Assembly (NCBI GenBank): GCA_030648035.1
Contig: JAUSII010000019.1
Location: 1-60,052 of the forward strand
Source of the DNA: Deltaproteobacteria bacterium
Lineage (GTDB): Bacteria > UBA10199 > SPLOWO2-01-44-7
Reading direction: 5' to 3'
Length of the DNA stretch: 60,052 nucleotides
In this document: in pieces, positions 8,999 through 16,213 of the stretch
Position numbering within the stretch: the stretch's first letter is position 1
Layout: every line of letters starts with the position of its first letter
Position numbers and translations under genes: made by a program
Notes under the pieces: model-generated
Databases searched by the model: none
Seen by the model: the letters and a program-made list of their open reading frames with translations, nothing else
What the model was told of the DNA's origin: nothing

Positions 8999-9640
8999 AT
9001 GGGGGAAGTTCAAACAAAAATTTCTGGTGCCGTCCGTCGCAAATATAACGTCCTTTCTTTTCTCTATGACCATATCTGGCCGGGTTACATCAAAAAAACA
9101 ATCGGTTCCGCCATAGAGCCGATCCGACTCACCGGCTCGGAATCCCTTCTTGATATCGGTTGCGGCACAGGGGAACTGGAACGGATTCTGGTTTCAAAAT
9201 ATCAGAATCTCCATATTGTCGGCCTCGATATCTCTGACGATATGCTGGAACTGGCTAGAAAAAAACTGCTCCAATACCCAAAAATTATTTTAAAACGGGG
9301 GGATTTTTTAAATATCGACCTTGCGGAAAATTCTTTCGACGCCGCTTTCAGCATCTCCAACCTCCATTATTTTCCAAACCCTTCCGCTCTTTTCGAAAAG
9401 ACACATCGCTTGCTCAAAAAAAATGGGAAATTTGTGATTATCGACTGGAATCGCAACTCTTTTCAGGGAAAGCTCTACAATGGGTATATGAATCTGGCCG
9501 ACCCCTCCTTTGTGAAGGCCTATATAATAGAGGAAGTCGTTCCACTTCTCGAAAAAGCCGGCTTTCAATTTGAAAAAGTCGATTATTTCAAAGTCGGCAT
9601 TCGCTGGCGCATGATGAGGATAGTCTCAAAAAAAATCTGA
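8999..9640 (+). CDS. SAM-dependent methyltransferase, class I
   Basis: The 213-residue protein has the Rossmann methyltransferase motif I LLDIGCGTGE, motif II around IVGLDISDDMLELA and a motif IV-like AAFSISNLHYFP, the layout of small-molecule (UbiE/Methyltransf_11-type) enzymes. I prefer ATG 8999 (MGEVQTKIS) because the longer frame from 8957 would run 32 bp into the Rieske gene. It is the last gene of the suf run, with no visible ribosome-binding site. Substrate unknown. Confidence 0.8.
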   Translation: MGEVQTKISGAVRRKYNVLSFLYDHIWPGYIKKTIGSAIEPIRLTGSESLLDIGCGTGELERILVSKYQNLHIVGLDISDDMLELARKKLLQYPKIILKRGDFLNIDLAENSFDAAFSISNLHYFPNPSALFEKTHRLLKKNGKFVIIDWNRNSFQGKLYNGYMNLADPSFVKAYIIEEVVPLLEKAGFQFEKVDYFKVGIRWRMMRIVSKKI

Positions 9641-9781
9641 ATTTGGGGAGTTGAAGCCCCAACTGGAAAAGGACAAAAGAGACAACATACATAAGTAATT
9701 GATTTTATTAAATAAAATATACCAATTTTAAAATATTTCACCCCCCTTCACTGGCAAGGCTTTTGCAGTATAGAAGGGCCG
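9641..9781. other. AT-rich intergenic region
   Basis: This 141-bp gap contains an AT-rich stretch (9690-9740) followed by the sigma54-type element at 9752-9767. No RNA gene or repeat was recognised. Confidence 0.4.
9752..9767 (+). promoter_or_regulatory. sigma54-type promoter (-24/-12)
   Basis: TGGCAA-N5-TTGCA matches the RpoN consensus at every key position except A for C/T at position 6. A transcript starting about 12 nt after the -12 GC would begin about 4 nt before ATG 9782. An AT-rich tract lies directly upstream, as is common before such promoters. Pattern match only. Confidence 0.5.
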
Positions 9782-10171
9782 ATGAGCCAGATTAACAACA
9801 AACCACCCAAGCCACAGACCAACGATTTTGGTCCCCTCAACGGCCGAAGAGAGACAGTTGGAAAAACCTACGGAGAGCGCCGAGAGAGGGCAAACAGTGC
9901 AGAATCGTCTTCCAACTGGCTTCAAAGGGCGAAAGATTTTTTCAGTATTACCGGAAAAAAACAAAACAATATCAGTGAGTTTTCAAATGCAGCCGATCGT
10001 TATGAAGGGGTCCGGAACGAGGGGGGCAGGACCTTGCAAAAAGCCGCCCAACTCTATGACGGATCTGGACAACTGGCCAAGGTTCAACGCCCGGAAAACG
10101 AAAAATATGCCCTATTTCTCGATTCGGTTATTCAATACATCGACGCCAAAAAGCCCCCTAAAAAAGTTTAA
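9782..10171 (+). CDS. Small unidentified soluble protein
   Basis: The 129-residue product is highly polar, rich in Asn, Lys, Arg and Gln, with a Pro-rich start (KPPKPQTNDFGP), a short hydrophobic patch near WLQRAKDFFSI and a C-terminus ending in KKPPKKV. No signal peptide, membrane segment or known motif is visible. AGAAGGG upstream (9771-9777) could serve as ribosome-binding site if the transcript starts further upstream than the sigma54-type element predicts. The disordered N-terminus and dedicated promoter set it apart from the housekeeping genes nearby. Function unknown. Confidence 0.65.
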   Translation: MSQINNKPPKPQTNDFGPLNGRRETVGKTYGERRERANSAESSSNWLQRAKDFFSITGKKQNNISEFSNAADRYEGVRNEGGRTLQKAAQLYDGSGQLAKVQRPENEKYALFLDSVIQYIDAKKPPKKV

Positions 10172-10219
10172 CAAAATTGCGCTTGCCTCCCTGAAAAGGC
10201 TGTGTTACCCACACCCACT

Positions 10220-10444
10220 ATGAAAGAAGGCATTCACCCAAAATTGAACGAAATTACCATCACATGCGCCTGTGGCCATGCCACACCGACCCTTTCCACG
10301 TCTGAAAAAAATTATTCCATTGAAATCTGCTCCAATTGTCATCCCTTCTTCAGCGGCAAACAAAAGCTGATCGACACCGCCGGCCGCGTGGAACGTTTCC
10401 AAAAGAAATACGCCCAATTCAACAAGAAAAAAACAAAACATTAG
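10220..10444 (+). CDS. rpmE: 50S ribosomal protein bL31
   Basis: The 74-residue protein starts MKEGIHPKLN and carries the zinc-binding cysteine pattern of the C+ form of bL31 (CACG and CSNCHPFFSGKQK), followed by DTAGRVERFQKKY. I chose ATG 10220 over the frame's upstream ATG (10202) because family members begin MK(x)GIHP. It lies upstream of prfA, an order seen in many bacteria. Confidence 0.95.
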   Translation: MKEGIHPKLNEITITCACGHATPTLSTSEKNYSIEICSNCHPFFSGKQKLIDTAGRVERFQKKYAQFNKKKTKH

Positions 10445-10446
10445 TA

Positions 10447-10518
10447 TAGTGCGATGGTGCGATAGTACTTAGTACTTGGTGCGCACTAAGTACCAAGTAC
10501 CATTGCACTACCGCACTA
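10447..10518. repeat. 72-bp near-perfect palindrome upstream of prfA
   Basis: The 72 bases read almost identically on both strands around a centre at 10482/10483. The few non-matching pairs are all transitions (A.C or G.T), so one or the other strand can still form G-U pairs as RNA. The arms contain tandem AGTACTTAGTACTTGGTGC-like motifs. It fills the rpmE-prfA gap and ends 5 bp before the prfA start. It looks like a mobile palindromic repeat different from the REP-like family in this window, and could act as a terminator or attenuator for prfA. Confidence 0.85.
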
Positions 10519-10523
10519 ATTCC

Positions 10524-11594
10524 ATGTTCACAAAACTCGAAAAATTGGTCCGCCGTTTTGAAGATATCAATCGGCAACTCTCCGACCCCAAAGTCATCGG
10601 GGATAATCAGCTGTTTCAAAAACTCTCCAAAGAAAGTTCTGATCTGGTGGAAATGGTGAAAGCCTTCAAGGAATACACCGAGGTTCAAAAAGATCTTGAA
10701 CAAAACCGGGAGTTGTTCAATCACGAGAAAGATCCCGAAATAAAACAGATGGCCAAAGACGAGATTCCACATTTGGAAAATCGGCTGAAGAGCATCGAAG
10801 AACATATCAAGATTCTTCTCCTCCCCAAAGATCCGAACGACGACAAAAACGTTTTTCTTGAAATCCGCGCGGGAACCGGCGGCGACGAAGCGGGCCTTTT
10901 TGCCGCCGATCTGTTTCGCATGTATCAGCGCTATGCCGAATCGATGAGATGGCAGATGGAAGTGATCGAATCGAGTGCCGGAGGCATAGGCGGCTTCAAG
11001 GAAATCATCATTCAGGTGAACGGCAAAAATGTTTATAGCGGTCTCAAATATGAGGGGGGAGTACATCGCGTGCAACGCGTGCCGGCAACAGAACAACAAG
11101 GGCGCGTCCACACTTCTGCCGTGACCGTTGCTGTGCTTCCGGAGGCTGACGAAGTCGAGGTGAAAATCGAGGAGAAAGATCTCCGCTTCGACACATTCAC
11201 CGCCAGCGGCCCGGGAGGACAGCACGTCAACAAAACACAATCGGCCGTCCGCTACACCCACATTCCCACCGGCATTGTCGTGGCCTGTCAGGAAGAACGC
11301 TCGCAACACAAAAACAAGGCGAGGGCCATGAAACTGTTGAAGGCCAAAATTTATGACAAGATGCTGCACGACCAGCAGGCCGAAATCGCCAAAAACAGAA
11401 AAGGGATGGTCGGCACCGGCGACCGTTCCGACAAAATCCGCACCTACAATTTTCCCCAAAATCGTCTGACCGATCACCGCATAGGACTGACTTTGTATCA
11501 ACTCGACAAGGTAATGGATGGACATCTGGAAGAGGTGATCTCCCCTTTAAGAACCCATTTTCAATCCGAAGCGCTCAAGGGTGAAATCGAATGA
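10524..11594 (+). CDS. prfA: Peptide chain release factor 1
   Basis: RF1 recognises UAA and UAG and hydrolyses peptidyl-tRNA. The 356-residue protein has the RF1 tripeptide anticodon PAT (187-189) in RVPATEQQGRVHTS and the catalytic GGQ (231-233). ATG 10524 (MFTKLEKLVRRF) is the family start; a longer frame from 10476 would translate the palindrome. Its stop overlaps the start of prmC, which methylates the GGQ glutamine. Confidence 0.97.
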   Translation: MFTKLEKLVRRFEDINRQLSDPKVIGDNQLFQKLSKESSDLVEMVKAFKEYTEVQKDLEQNRELFNHEKDPEIKQMAKDEIPHLENRLKSIEEHIKILLLPKDPNDDKNVFLEIRAGTGGDEAGLFAADLFRMYQRYAESMRWQMEVIESSAGGIGGFKEIIIQVNGKNVYSGLKYEGGVHRVQRVPATEQQGRVHTSAVTVAVLPEADEVEVKIEEKDLRFDTFTASGPGGQHVNKTQSAVRYTHIPTGIVVACQEERSQHKNKARAMKLLKAKIYDKMLHDQQAEIAKNRKGMVGTGDRSDKIRTYNFPQNRLTDHRIGLTLYQLDKVMDGHLEEVISPLRTHFQSEALKGEIE

Positions 11595-12361
11595 TTGTTC
11601 AATGGATTAATGAAGCAGAAAAAGAATTGGCGGCCGCCGGTGTTGAAACACCGCGACTGGATGCCGAACTTCTTCTCGCGCATGTGTTGGGGTGTGAGAG
11701 GTTTGAACTTTATTTGGCTGTCCCCGGTCAGCCATCAGCCATCAGCAAAAAAAAATTCGATGACTATATTGAACGGCGGATTAAAAGAGAACCGGTGGCT
11801 TATATCATTGGTTGCAAAGAATTCTGGTCGATTTTGATTAAAGTAACTCCGGATGTTTTGATTCCGCGCCCGGAGACCGAAGCGGTGGTGGAGAAGGCGT
11901 TGAAATTATCCGGACATCGAACAATACTTGACCTCTGCACCGGTAGTGGGTGCATTGCCGCCGCGTTAGCCACGGAATTTCCACAGGCGCACATTACCGT
12001 TGTCGATATTTCCAAAGAAGCCCTGACAGTCGCAAAAGAAAATCTGAAATTTGCGGGAGATCGCATCACCTTTGTCGAAGGGAACCTGTTTGAAAATGTG
12101 CGGGGACAATTTGATCTGATCGTTTCCAACCCTCCCTATATCCCCACTTCCATATGCGACACACTGATGCCGGAGGTAAAATTTTTTGAACCGAGAAGGG
12201 CTTTGGATGGCGGCGCCAACGGCCTTGATTTTGTCGAAAAAATTCGGCAGTATGCCCCCAACTTTTTAAAACCAGACGGCCACCTGATTTTGGAAAATGG
12301 CCCGGAGATCGAAACGTGGACAAGCTCATCATTGAAGGCGGCATTCCCCTTCACGGCATAG
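11591..12361 (+). CDS. prmC: Release factor glutamine methyltransferase PrmC, short C-terminus
   Basis: PrmC methylates the GGQ glutamine of release factors. The 256-residue protein has the N-terminal helical domain, the SAM motif LDLCTGSGCIA (about 113-123) and the substrate motif NPPY (180-183). It overlaps prfA by 4 bp. The product ends with [22 protein letters not shown] and lacks the usual final segment (motif resembling KDLAGxDRVV); it is some 20-35 residues short of typical members. The frame runs 46 bp into murA, so the end of prmC seems to have been replaced by the murA start. Catalytic residues are intact. Confidence 0.92.
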   Translation: MIVQWINEAEKELAAAGVETPRLDAELLLAHVLGCERFELYLAVPGQPSAISKKKFDDYIERRIKREPVAYIIGCKEFWSILIKVTPDVLIPRPETEAVVEKALKLSGHRTILDLCTGSGCIAAALATEFPQAHITVVDISKEALTVAKENLKFAGDRITFVEGNLFENVRGQFDLIVSNPPYIPTSICDTLMPEVKFFEPRRALDGGANGLDFVEKIRQYAPNFLKPDGHLILENGPEIETWTSSSLKAAFPFTA

Positions 12362-13569
12362 TCACCATACATGGTGCCAAAAATTCTGTTTTGCCACTGA
12401 TGGCCGCCAGCCTTCTGGCTCCCGGCGTCCATCAATTATCCAACGTCCCGTGCTTGCGTGATGTCGTCACCATGCAAAAACTGCTGACACATCTGGGCGT
12501 GGAATCCAAATTGGAAGCCGCAACACTCACCTTGAATAGCAACAGCCTGGCCGCCAACGATGCCCCCTATGAACTGGTCAAAACCATGCGCGCCTCGGTC
12601 TTGGTGCTGGGCCCCATGCTGACCCGCTGGGGTAAAGCCCGCGTGAGTCTGCCGGGAGGGTGTGCCATCGGTGCACGACCCATTGATTTGCATCTCGGGG
12701 CTTTAAAACAGATGGGGGCCGCCATCGATATCAAAGAAGGTTATGTGGAAGCGACGGCGGAAAAACTTCACGGCGCCAACATCACCTTTGACGTTGTCAC
12801 CGTTACCGGCACCGAAAATATTCTCATGGCGGCAACCCTTGCAGAGGGAACCACCGTGCTTAAAAACGCGGCGCGCGAACCCGAGGTGCTGGATCTGGCA
12901 GATTATCTGATTAAAATGGGGGCCCGCATTGAAGGGGCCGGAACCGATACCATCACCATTCACGGGGTGGAATCGCTCTCGGCTGGCCAGCACACGGCCA
13001 TCGGCGACCGGATTGAGGCGGGGACATTTCTGATTGCGGGCGCCATCACCGGCGGTTCCGTTACCGTGGAAAATTGTCCATCACAATTTCTGGAATCCCT
13101 CATCGAGAAATTGCGCGAGGCCGGCTGTAAAGTTGAAGCGACAGAAAACCGCGTTACACTTAACGCTTCGCAAAAATTAAACGGCGTCAACATCACCACC
13201 ACCCCCTTCCCCGGTTTTGTCACCGATCTTCAGGCACAATTTATGGCGCTGATGACTTTGGCCAACGGAACAAGCGTTGTTTCGGAAACCATTTTTGAAA
13301 ATCGTTTTCAACACGCGCTTGAATTGAAGCGCCTGGGGGCAGACATCACACTGGAGGGTCGCACCGCCATTATCAAAGGGGTGAAAAAACTCTCCGGCGC
13401 ACCGATGATGGCCACCGATCTGCGCGCCTCGGCATCCCTTATTCTTGCAGGCTTGGCGGCGGAAGGGACAACCACCATCGAGCGGGCGTATCATATCGAC
13501 CGGGGTTACGAAAAAATTGAAGAGAAACTTTTAAAACTGGGCGCAAAAATACAGAGGAAAAACGGTTAA
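12316..13569 (+). CDS. murA: UDP-N-acetylglucosamine 1-carboxyvinyltransferase MurA
   Basis: MurA makes the first committed peptidoglycan precursor from UDP-GlcNAc and PEP. The 417-residue protein shows K22-N23 in [13 protein letters not shown] and the catalytic, fosfomycin-targeted cysteine C116 in [12 protein letters not shown]. The start is GTG 12316 (MDKLIIEGG), which matches the family N-terminus and lies inside prmC. Length is typical. Confidence 0.97.
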   Translation: MDKLIIEGGIPLHGIVTIHGAKNSVLPLMAASLLAPGVHQLSNVPCLRDVVTMQKLLTHLGVESKLEAATLTLNSNSLAANDAPYELVKTMRASVLVLGPMLTRWGKARVSLPGGCAIGARPIDLHLGALKQMGAAIDIKEGYVEATAEKLHGANITFDVVTVTGTENILMAATLAEGTTVLKNAAREPEVLDLADYLIKMGARIEGAGTDTITIHGVESLSAGQHTAIGDRIEAGTFLIAGAITGGSVTVENCPSQFLESLIEKLREAGCKVEATENRVTLNASQKLNGVNITTTPFPGFVTDLQAQFMALMTLANGTSVVSETIFENRFQHALELKRLGADITLEGRTAIIKGVKKLSGAPMMATDLRASASLILAGLAAEGTTTIERAYHIDRGYEKIEEKLLKLGAKIQRKNG

Positions 13570-13571
13570 CG

Positions 13572-14276
13572 ATGTTTTTGATACCCCTCATCTATCTCAA
13601 AAATTCAGAAGCGGCCCATTATGGCGGCGCGACGATGCCATGGTTTCAGAAAGATCCATTGGAACTCGCAAAATATTTTTCTCTGCAGGGGGCACAAGGT
13701 CTCTATCTGAACGATCTCAATATTCCGGTGACCGGCAGGGGCGAAAATTTTCAGGCCATTGAATCGATTCTTAAAAACCTGAATCTGGAATGCTGGATCA
13801 CAGGCAACTTTCGCTCTTTGCCCGCCATTGAAACCTACATCAGCGCAGGGGCCGACAAGATTGTGCTGGGAGCCAGCGCCTATCAGAATCCGGCCTTTGT
13901 AAAAGAGGCGGCATTAAAATTTCCACAACACATTGCGGTGCTCATCGAAAGCAAAAATAAAAAAGTGGTGGTTCCAGGTCTTATCGCCCCCTCCCCCAAA
14001 ACCGCACTCGATTTTGCCAAACGGTTTGAAGAAGAAGGGGCCGCCGCATTCTGTTATACGGATGAAGAAGTTCCCGCTATCGGCGAATTTTGTGCCGGGG
14101 TCAACGTGCCGGTATTGAATCTGGGAGATTTGACAACCATGCAGGATCTGGGGAGCCTGCTTCCCTTTGAAAAAAGCGGATTGCACGGTGTTGTCTTGAG
14201 CCGATCCCTCTATGAAAATCGTATCGATCTGCACAGCGCCGTTTCTTATTTAAACGATCTTGCCGCCAAAAAGTGA
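13572..14276 (+). CDS. HisA-like TIM-barrel protein lacking catalytic Asp
   Basis: The 234-residue protein aligns along its length with HisA (phosphoribosyl isomerase): LIPLIYLKN for the IPAIDL strand, an AKYFSLQGAQGLYLNDL block, SAGADKIVLGASAY, and GLHGVVLSRSLYE for the C-terminal phosphate-binding region. The catalytic Asp of strand 1 is Tyr (Y8), and the second catalytic Asp (LALDV in E. coli) is Glu in LIESK. The HisA-specific TDISRDGT loop is CYTDEEVP. It is therefore unlikely to be an active isomerase. Its place between murA and a HIT gene resembles his clusters elsewhere; no other his gene is present. Its present role is unknown. Confidence 0.7.
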   Translation: MFLIPLIYLKNSEAAHYGGATMPWFQKDPLELAKYFSLQGAQGLYLNDLNIPVTGRGENFQAIESILKNLNLECWITGNFRSLPAIETYISAGADKIVLGASAYQNPAFVKEAALKFPQHIAVLIESKNKKVVVPGLIAPSPKTALDFAKRFEEEGAAAFCYTDEEVPAIGEFCAGVNVPVLNLGDLTTMQDLGSLLPFEKSGLHGVVLSRSLYENRIDLHSAVSYLNDLAAKK

Positions 14277-14283
14277 GGTGCAC

Positions 14284-14625
14284 ATGACCGACTGTCTGTT
14301 TTGCAAAATCATCGCCGGCGAAATCCCCTCCGAAAAAGTTTATGAAGATGATGACATTCTGGCTTTCAAAGATATCGCCCCCAAAGGCCCGGTGCATATT
14401 CTTTTTATTCCCAAAAAGCATTACGCCACTTTGAACGATATTCCCGAAGCCGACTTACCCCTCATCAGCAAAATCCACGGCATCGTGCAAAAGATCGCCA
14501 AAGAGACCGGCGTCGACCAAACGGGCTATCGCACGCTGGTCAACACCAACAAAAACTCCGGCCAGATTGTTTTTCATGTCCACTGGCATTTGATCGGCGG
14601 AAAAAAACTGGGGCCGATGGCTTGA
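14284..14625 (+). CDS. HIT-family nucleotide-binding protein
   Basis: The 113-residue protein begins MTDCLFCKIIAGEIPSEKVYEDD and ends with the histidine triad H98-x-H100-x-H102 in FHVHWHLIGG, as in Hint/PKCI-type phosphoramidases. The upstream GTGAGGTG sequence is a plausible ribosome-binding site for ATG 14284; an upstream in-frame ATG at 14260 would overlap the previous gene. A fragment resembling part of this gene recurs at about 16155-16195, beyond the next gene. Confidence 0.93.
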   Translation: MTDCLFCKIIAGEIPSEKVYEDDDILAFKDIAPKGPVHILFIPKKHYATLNDIPEADLPLISKIHGIVQKIAKETGVDQTGYRTLVNTNKNSGQIVFHVHWHLIGGKKLGPMA

Positions 14626-14801
14626 TCATTTCAGTTTTCCCATGGAACCGATTTTCCAACAGGGCTCCATCCCCTTCATCGTTAATATACCTCAGTGGAG
14701 ACGAAGTAGGCATCAAAGTCATTTTTATTGCATTATGTCCAAATATAGGCCATTATAACCCTGTATTTTAGCCATTTTAAGGACAAATTGGGATATAAAT
14801 T
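14626..14801. promoter_or_regulatory. AT-rich leader of the DUF4143 ATPase gene with repeated motif
   Basis: Two similar 15-17 bp motifs (TATAGGCCATTATAA near 14744 and TTTTAGCCATTTTAA near 14766) lie in tandem, bracketed by TGTCC and GGACA. TATAAAT (14794-14800) abuts the ATG at 14802. This looks like an operator or promoter region for the ATPase gene; no regulator is known. Confidence 0.35.
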
Positions 14802-16121
14802 ATGCGTAGAGATGCCGAAAAAGAGCTGACCCTTTGGAAAGACAGGAAAGATCGTTATCCCCTTCTGATAAGGGGGGCGAGGCAGGTGGGCAAGAGTTAT
14901 CTGATCGAGACTTTTGCCAAAGAACATTTTCCAGACAGTGTGGTGATTAATTTTGAACTTCAACCACAACTGAAGGCCTGTTTTTTGAATCTTGATCCGC
15001 AGGAGATCATCAACAAAATTCAGCTGGTCATGGGCGTTCGTATTTTAAAAGAGAAGACACTCCTTTTTCTGGATGAGATACAGGAATGTCCCCAGGCAAT
15101 TATGTCGTTGCGCTACTTCCGGGAAAAGATGCCGGGCCTGGCCGTTATCGGCGCAGGCTCTCTGCTTGAGTTTGCCCTGCAAAACCCGGATTTCAAAACA
15201 CCCGTCGGAAGGATACACTTTCTCTATCTGGAACCCCTCTCTTTTTCTGAATTTCTGGTTGCCGCAGGTCTTGAGCCGTTGCGCCAATATTTGTCGACGC
15301 TCAATCTGTCCGATACGATGGATGCGGTCATTCACGACAAATTGCTGGAATGGGTCCGGCTCTATCTTATTTTGGGGGGAATGCCGGCTGTGTTGAAGGA
15401 ATATTTTTTAAGTAGAGACTTGGCAGAGTGTCAGCACATTCAGGCTGGGTTGTTGCAGACCTATCGAAGTGATTTTGGGAAATATGCAAAGACCTCCCAG
15501 CAAAAATATCTTCAAAAGATCTTCGATGCCGCTCCGCGCCTTGTTGGACAAAGAATAAAATATTCCAATATCGACGCCGATACAAAATCGAGAGAGCTTA
15601 AACATGCGATGCATCTGCTGGAGCAGGCAGGCGTCATTCGACCCGTCTATGCAACTGCGGCTTCCGGAGTTCCTCTTGGTGCGCAAATAAAAGAAAACAA
15701 GTTCAAGATTATTTTTCTGGATGTCGGCTTGATGCAAAATGCTTGCGGCTTGCAAGGCGATTTGAGCCTTGCAACAGATTTTACACAGATCAATTCCGGA
15801 TCTGTAGCCGAGCAATTTGCAGGGCAGGAATTGAAAGCCACTGCAGACAAATATCAGCCGAGACACCTGTTTTTCTGGGCAAGAGACAAGAGGGGCTCTC
15901 TGGCCGAGGTGGATTATGTTGTCAGTATCGGAACAGAAATTATTCCGGTAGAGGTCAAGGCTGGCAAAACCGGAAAGCTTAAATCTTTGAGGAGTTTCAT
16001 GCAGGAGAAAAAAACAAGGTTGGGCATTCGCATTTCACAGGAGCCGCTCTCCCGCCATGATAATATCCTTTCGATTCCTTTCTACATGGTGGAAAATTTG
16101 ACAAGACTTTCAAAAGTGTGA
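14802..16121 (+). CDS. AAA ATPase with C-terminal DUF4143 domain
   Basis: The 439-residue protein has Walker A GARQVGKS (25-32), Walker B LLFLDEIQE (about 87-95), the sensor-like VIGAGSLLEFAL and a C-terminal DUF4143 region with a PD-(D/E)XK-like EVDYVVSIGTEIIPVEVKAGK block. Members are common in accessory DNA of bacteria and archaea and their function is not established. The gene sits alone between the HIT gene and a fragment resembling the HIT gene, and its promoter region differs from its neighbours, which suggests a mobile cassette. Identification of the family is secure; biological role unknown. Confidence 0.92.
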   Translation: MRRDAEKELTLWKDRKDRYPLLIRGARQVGKSYLIETFAKEHFPDSVVINFELQPQLKACFLNLDPQEIINKIQLVMGVRILKEKTLLFLDEIQECPQAIMSLRYFREKMPGLAVIGAGSLLEFALQNPDFKTPVGRIHFLYLEPLSFSEFLVAAGLEPLRQYLSTLNLSDTMDAVIHDKLLEWVRLYLILGGMPAVLKEYFLSRDLAECQHIQAGLLQTYRSDFGKYAKTSQQKYLQKIFDAAPRLVGQRIKYSNIDADTKSRELKHAMHLLEQAGVIRPVYATAASGVPLGAQIKENKFKIIFLDVGLMQNACGLQGDLSLATDFTQINSGSVAEQFAGQELKATADKYQPRHLFFWARDKRGSLAEVDYVVSIGTEIIPVEVKAGKTGKLKSLRSFMQEKKTRLGIRISQEPLSRHDNILSIPFYMVENLTRLSKV

Positions 16122-16213
16122 GGATTTGCCGATGGTCTAGGCTTTGTTTTTCAAATGCAGAAGATTGCGAAAGAAACAGGGGACCGATGGCTTGATGAGT
16201 TAAAGTTTGGTTT
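16122..16213. pseudogene. Short HIT-gene-like fragment
   Basis: Around 16159-16178 the DNA reads QKIAKETG in frame, the same peptide as HIT residues 69-76, but with different third bases. CCGATGGCTTGAT (16181-16193) repeats the end of the HIT gene (14614-14626). The two pieces are joined in different frames, so this is at most a deleted remnant. The similarity is only about 35-40 nt in total and could be partly coincidental. Confidence 0.35.

Noticed and set aside
10476-10523. Longer PrfA N-terminus
   Set aside because: It would translate the right arm of the 72-bp palindrome; RF1 proteins start at MFTKLE-like sequence, here ATG 10524.
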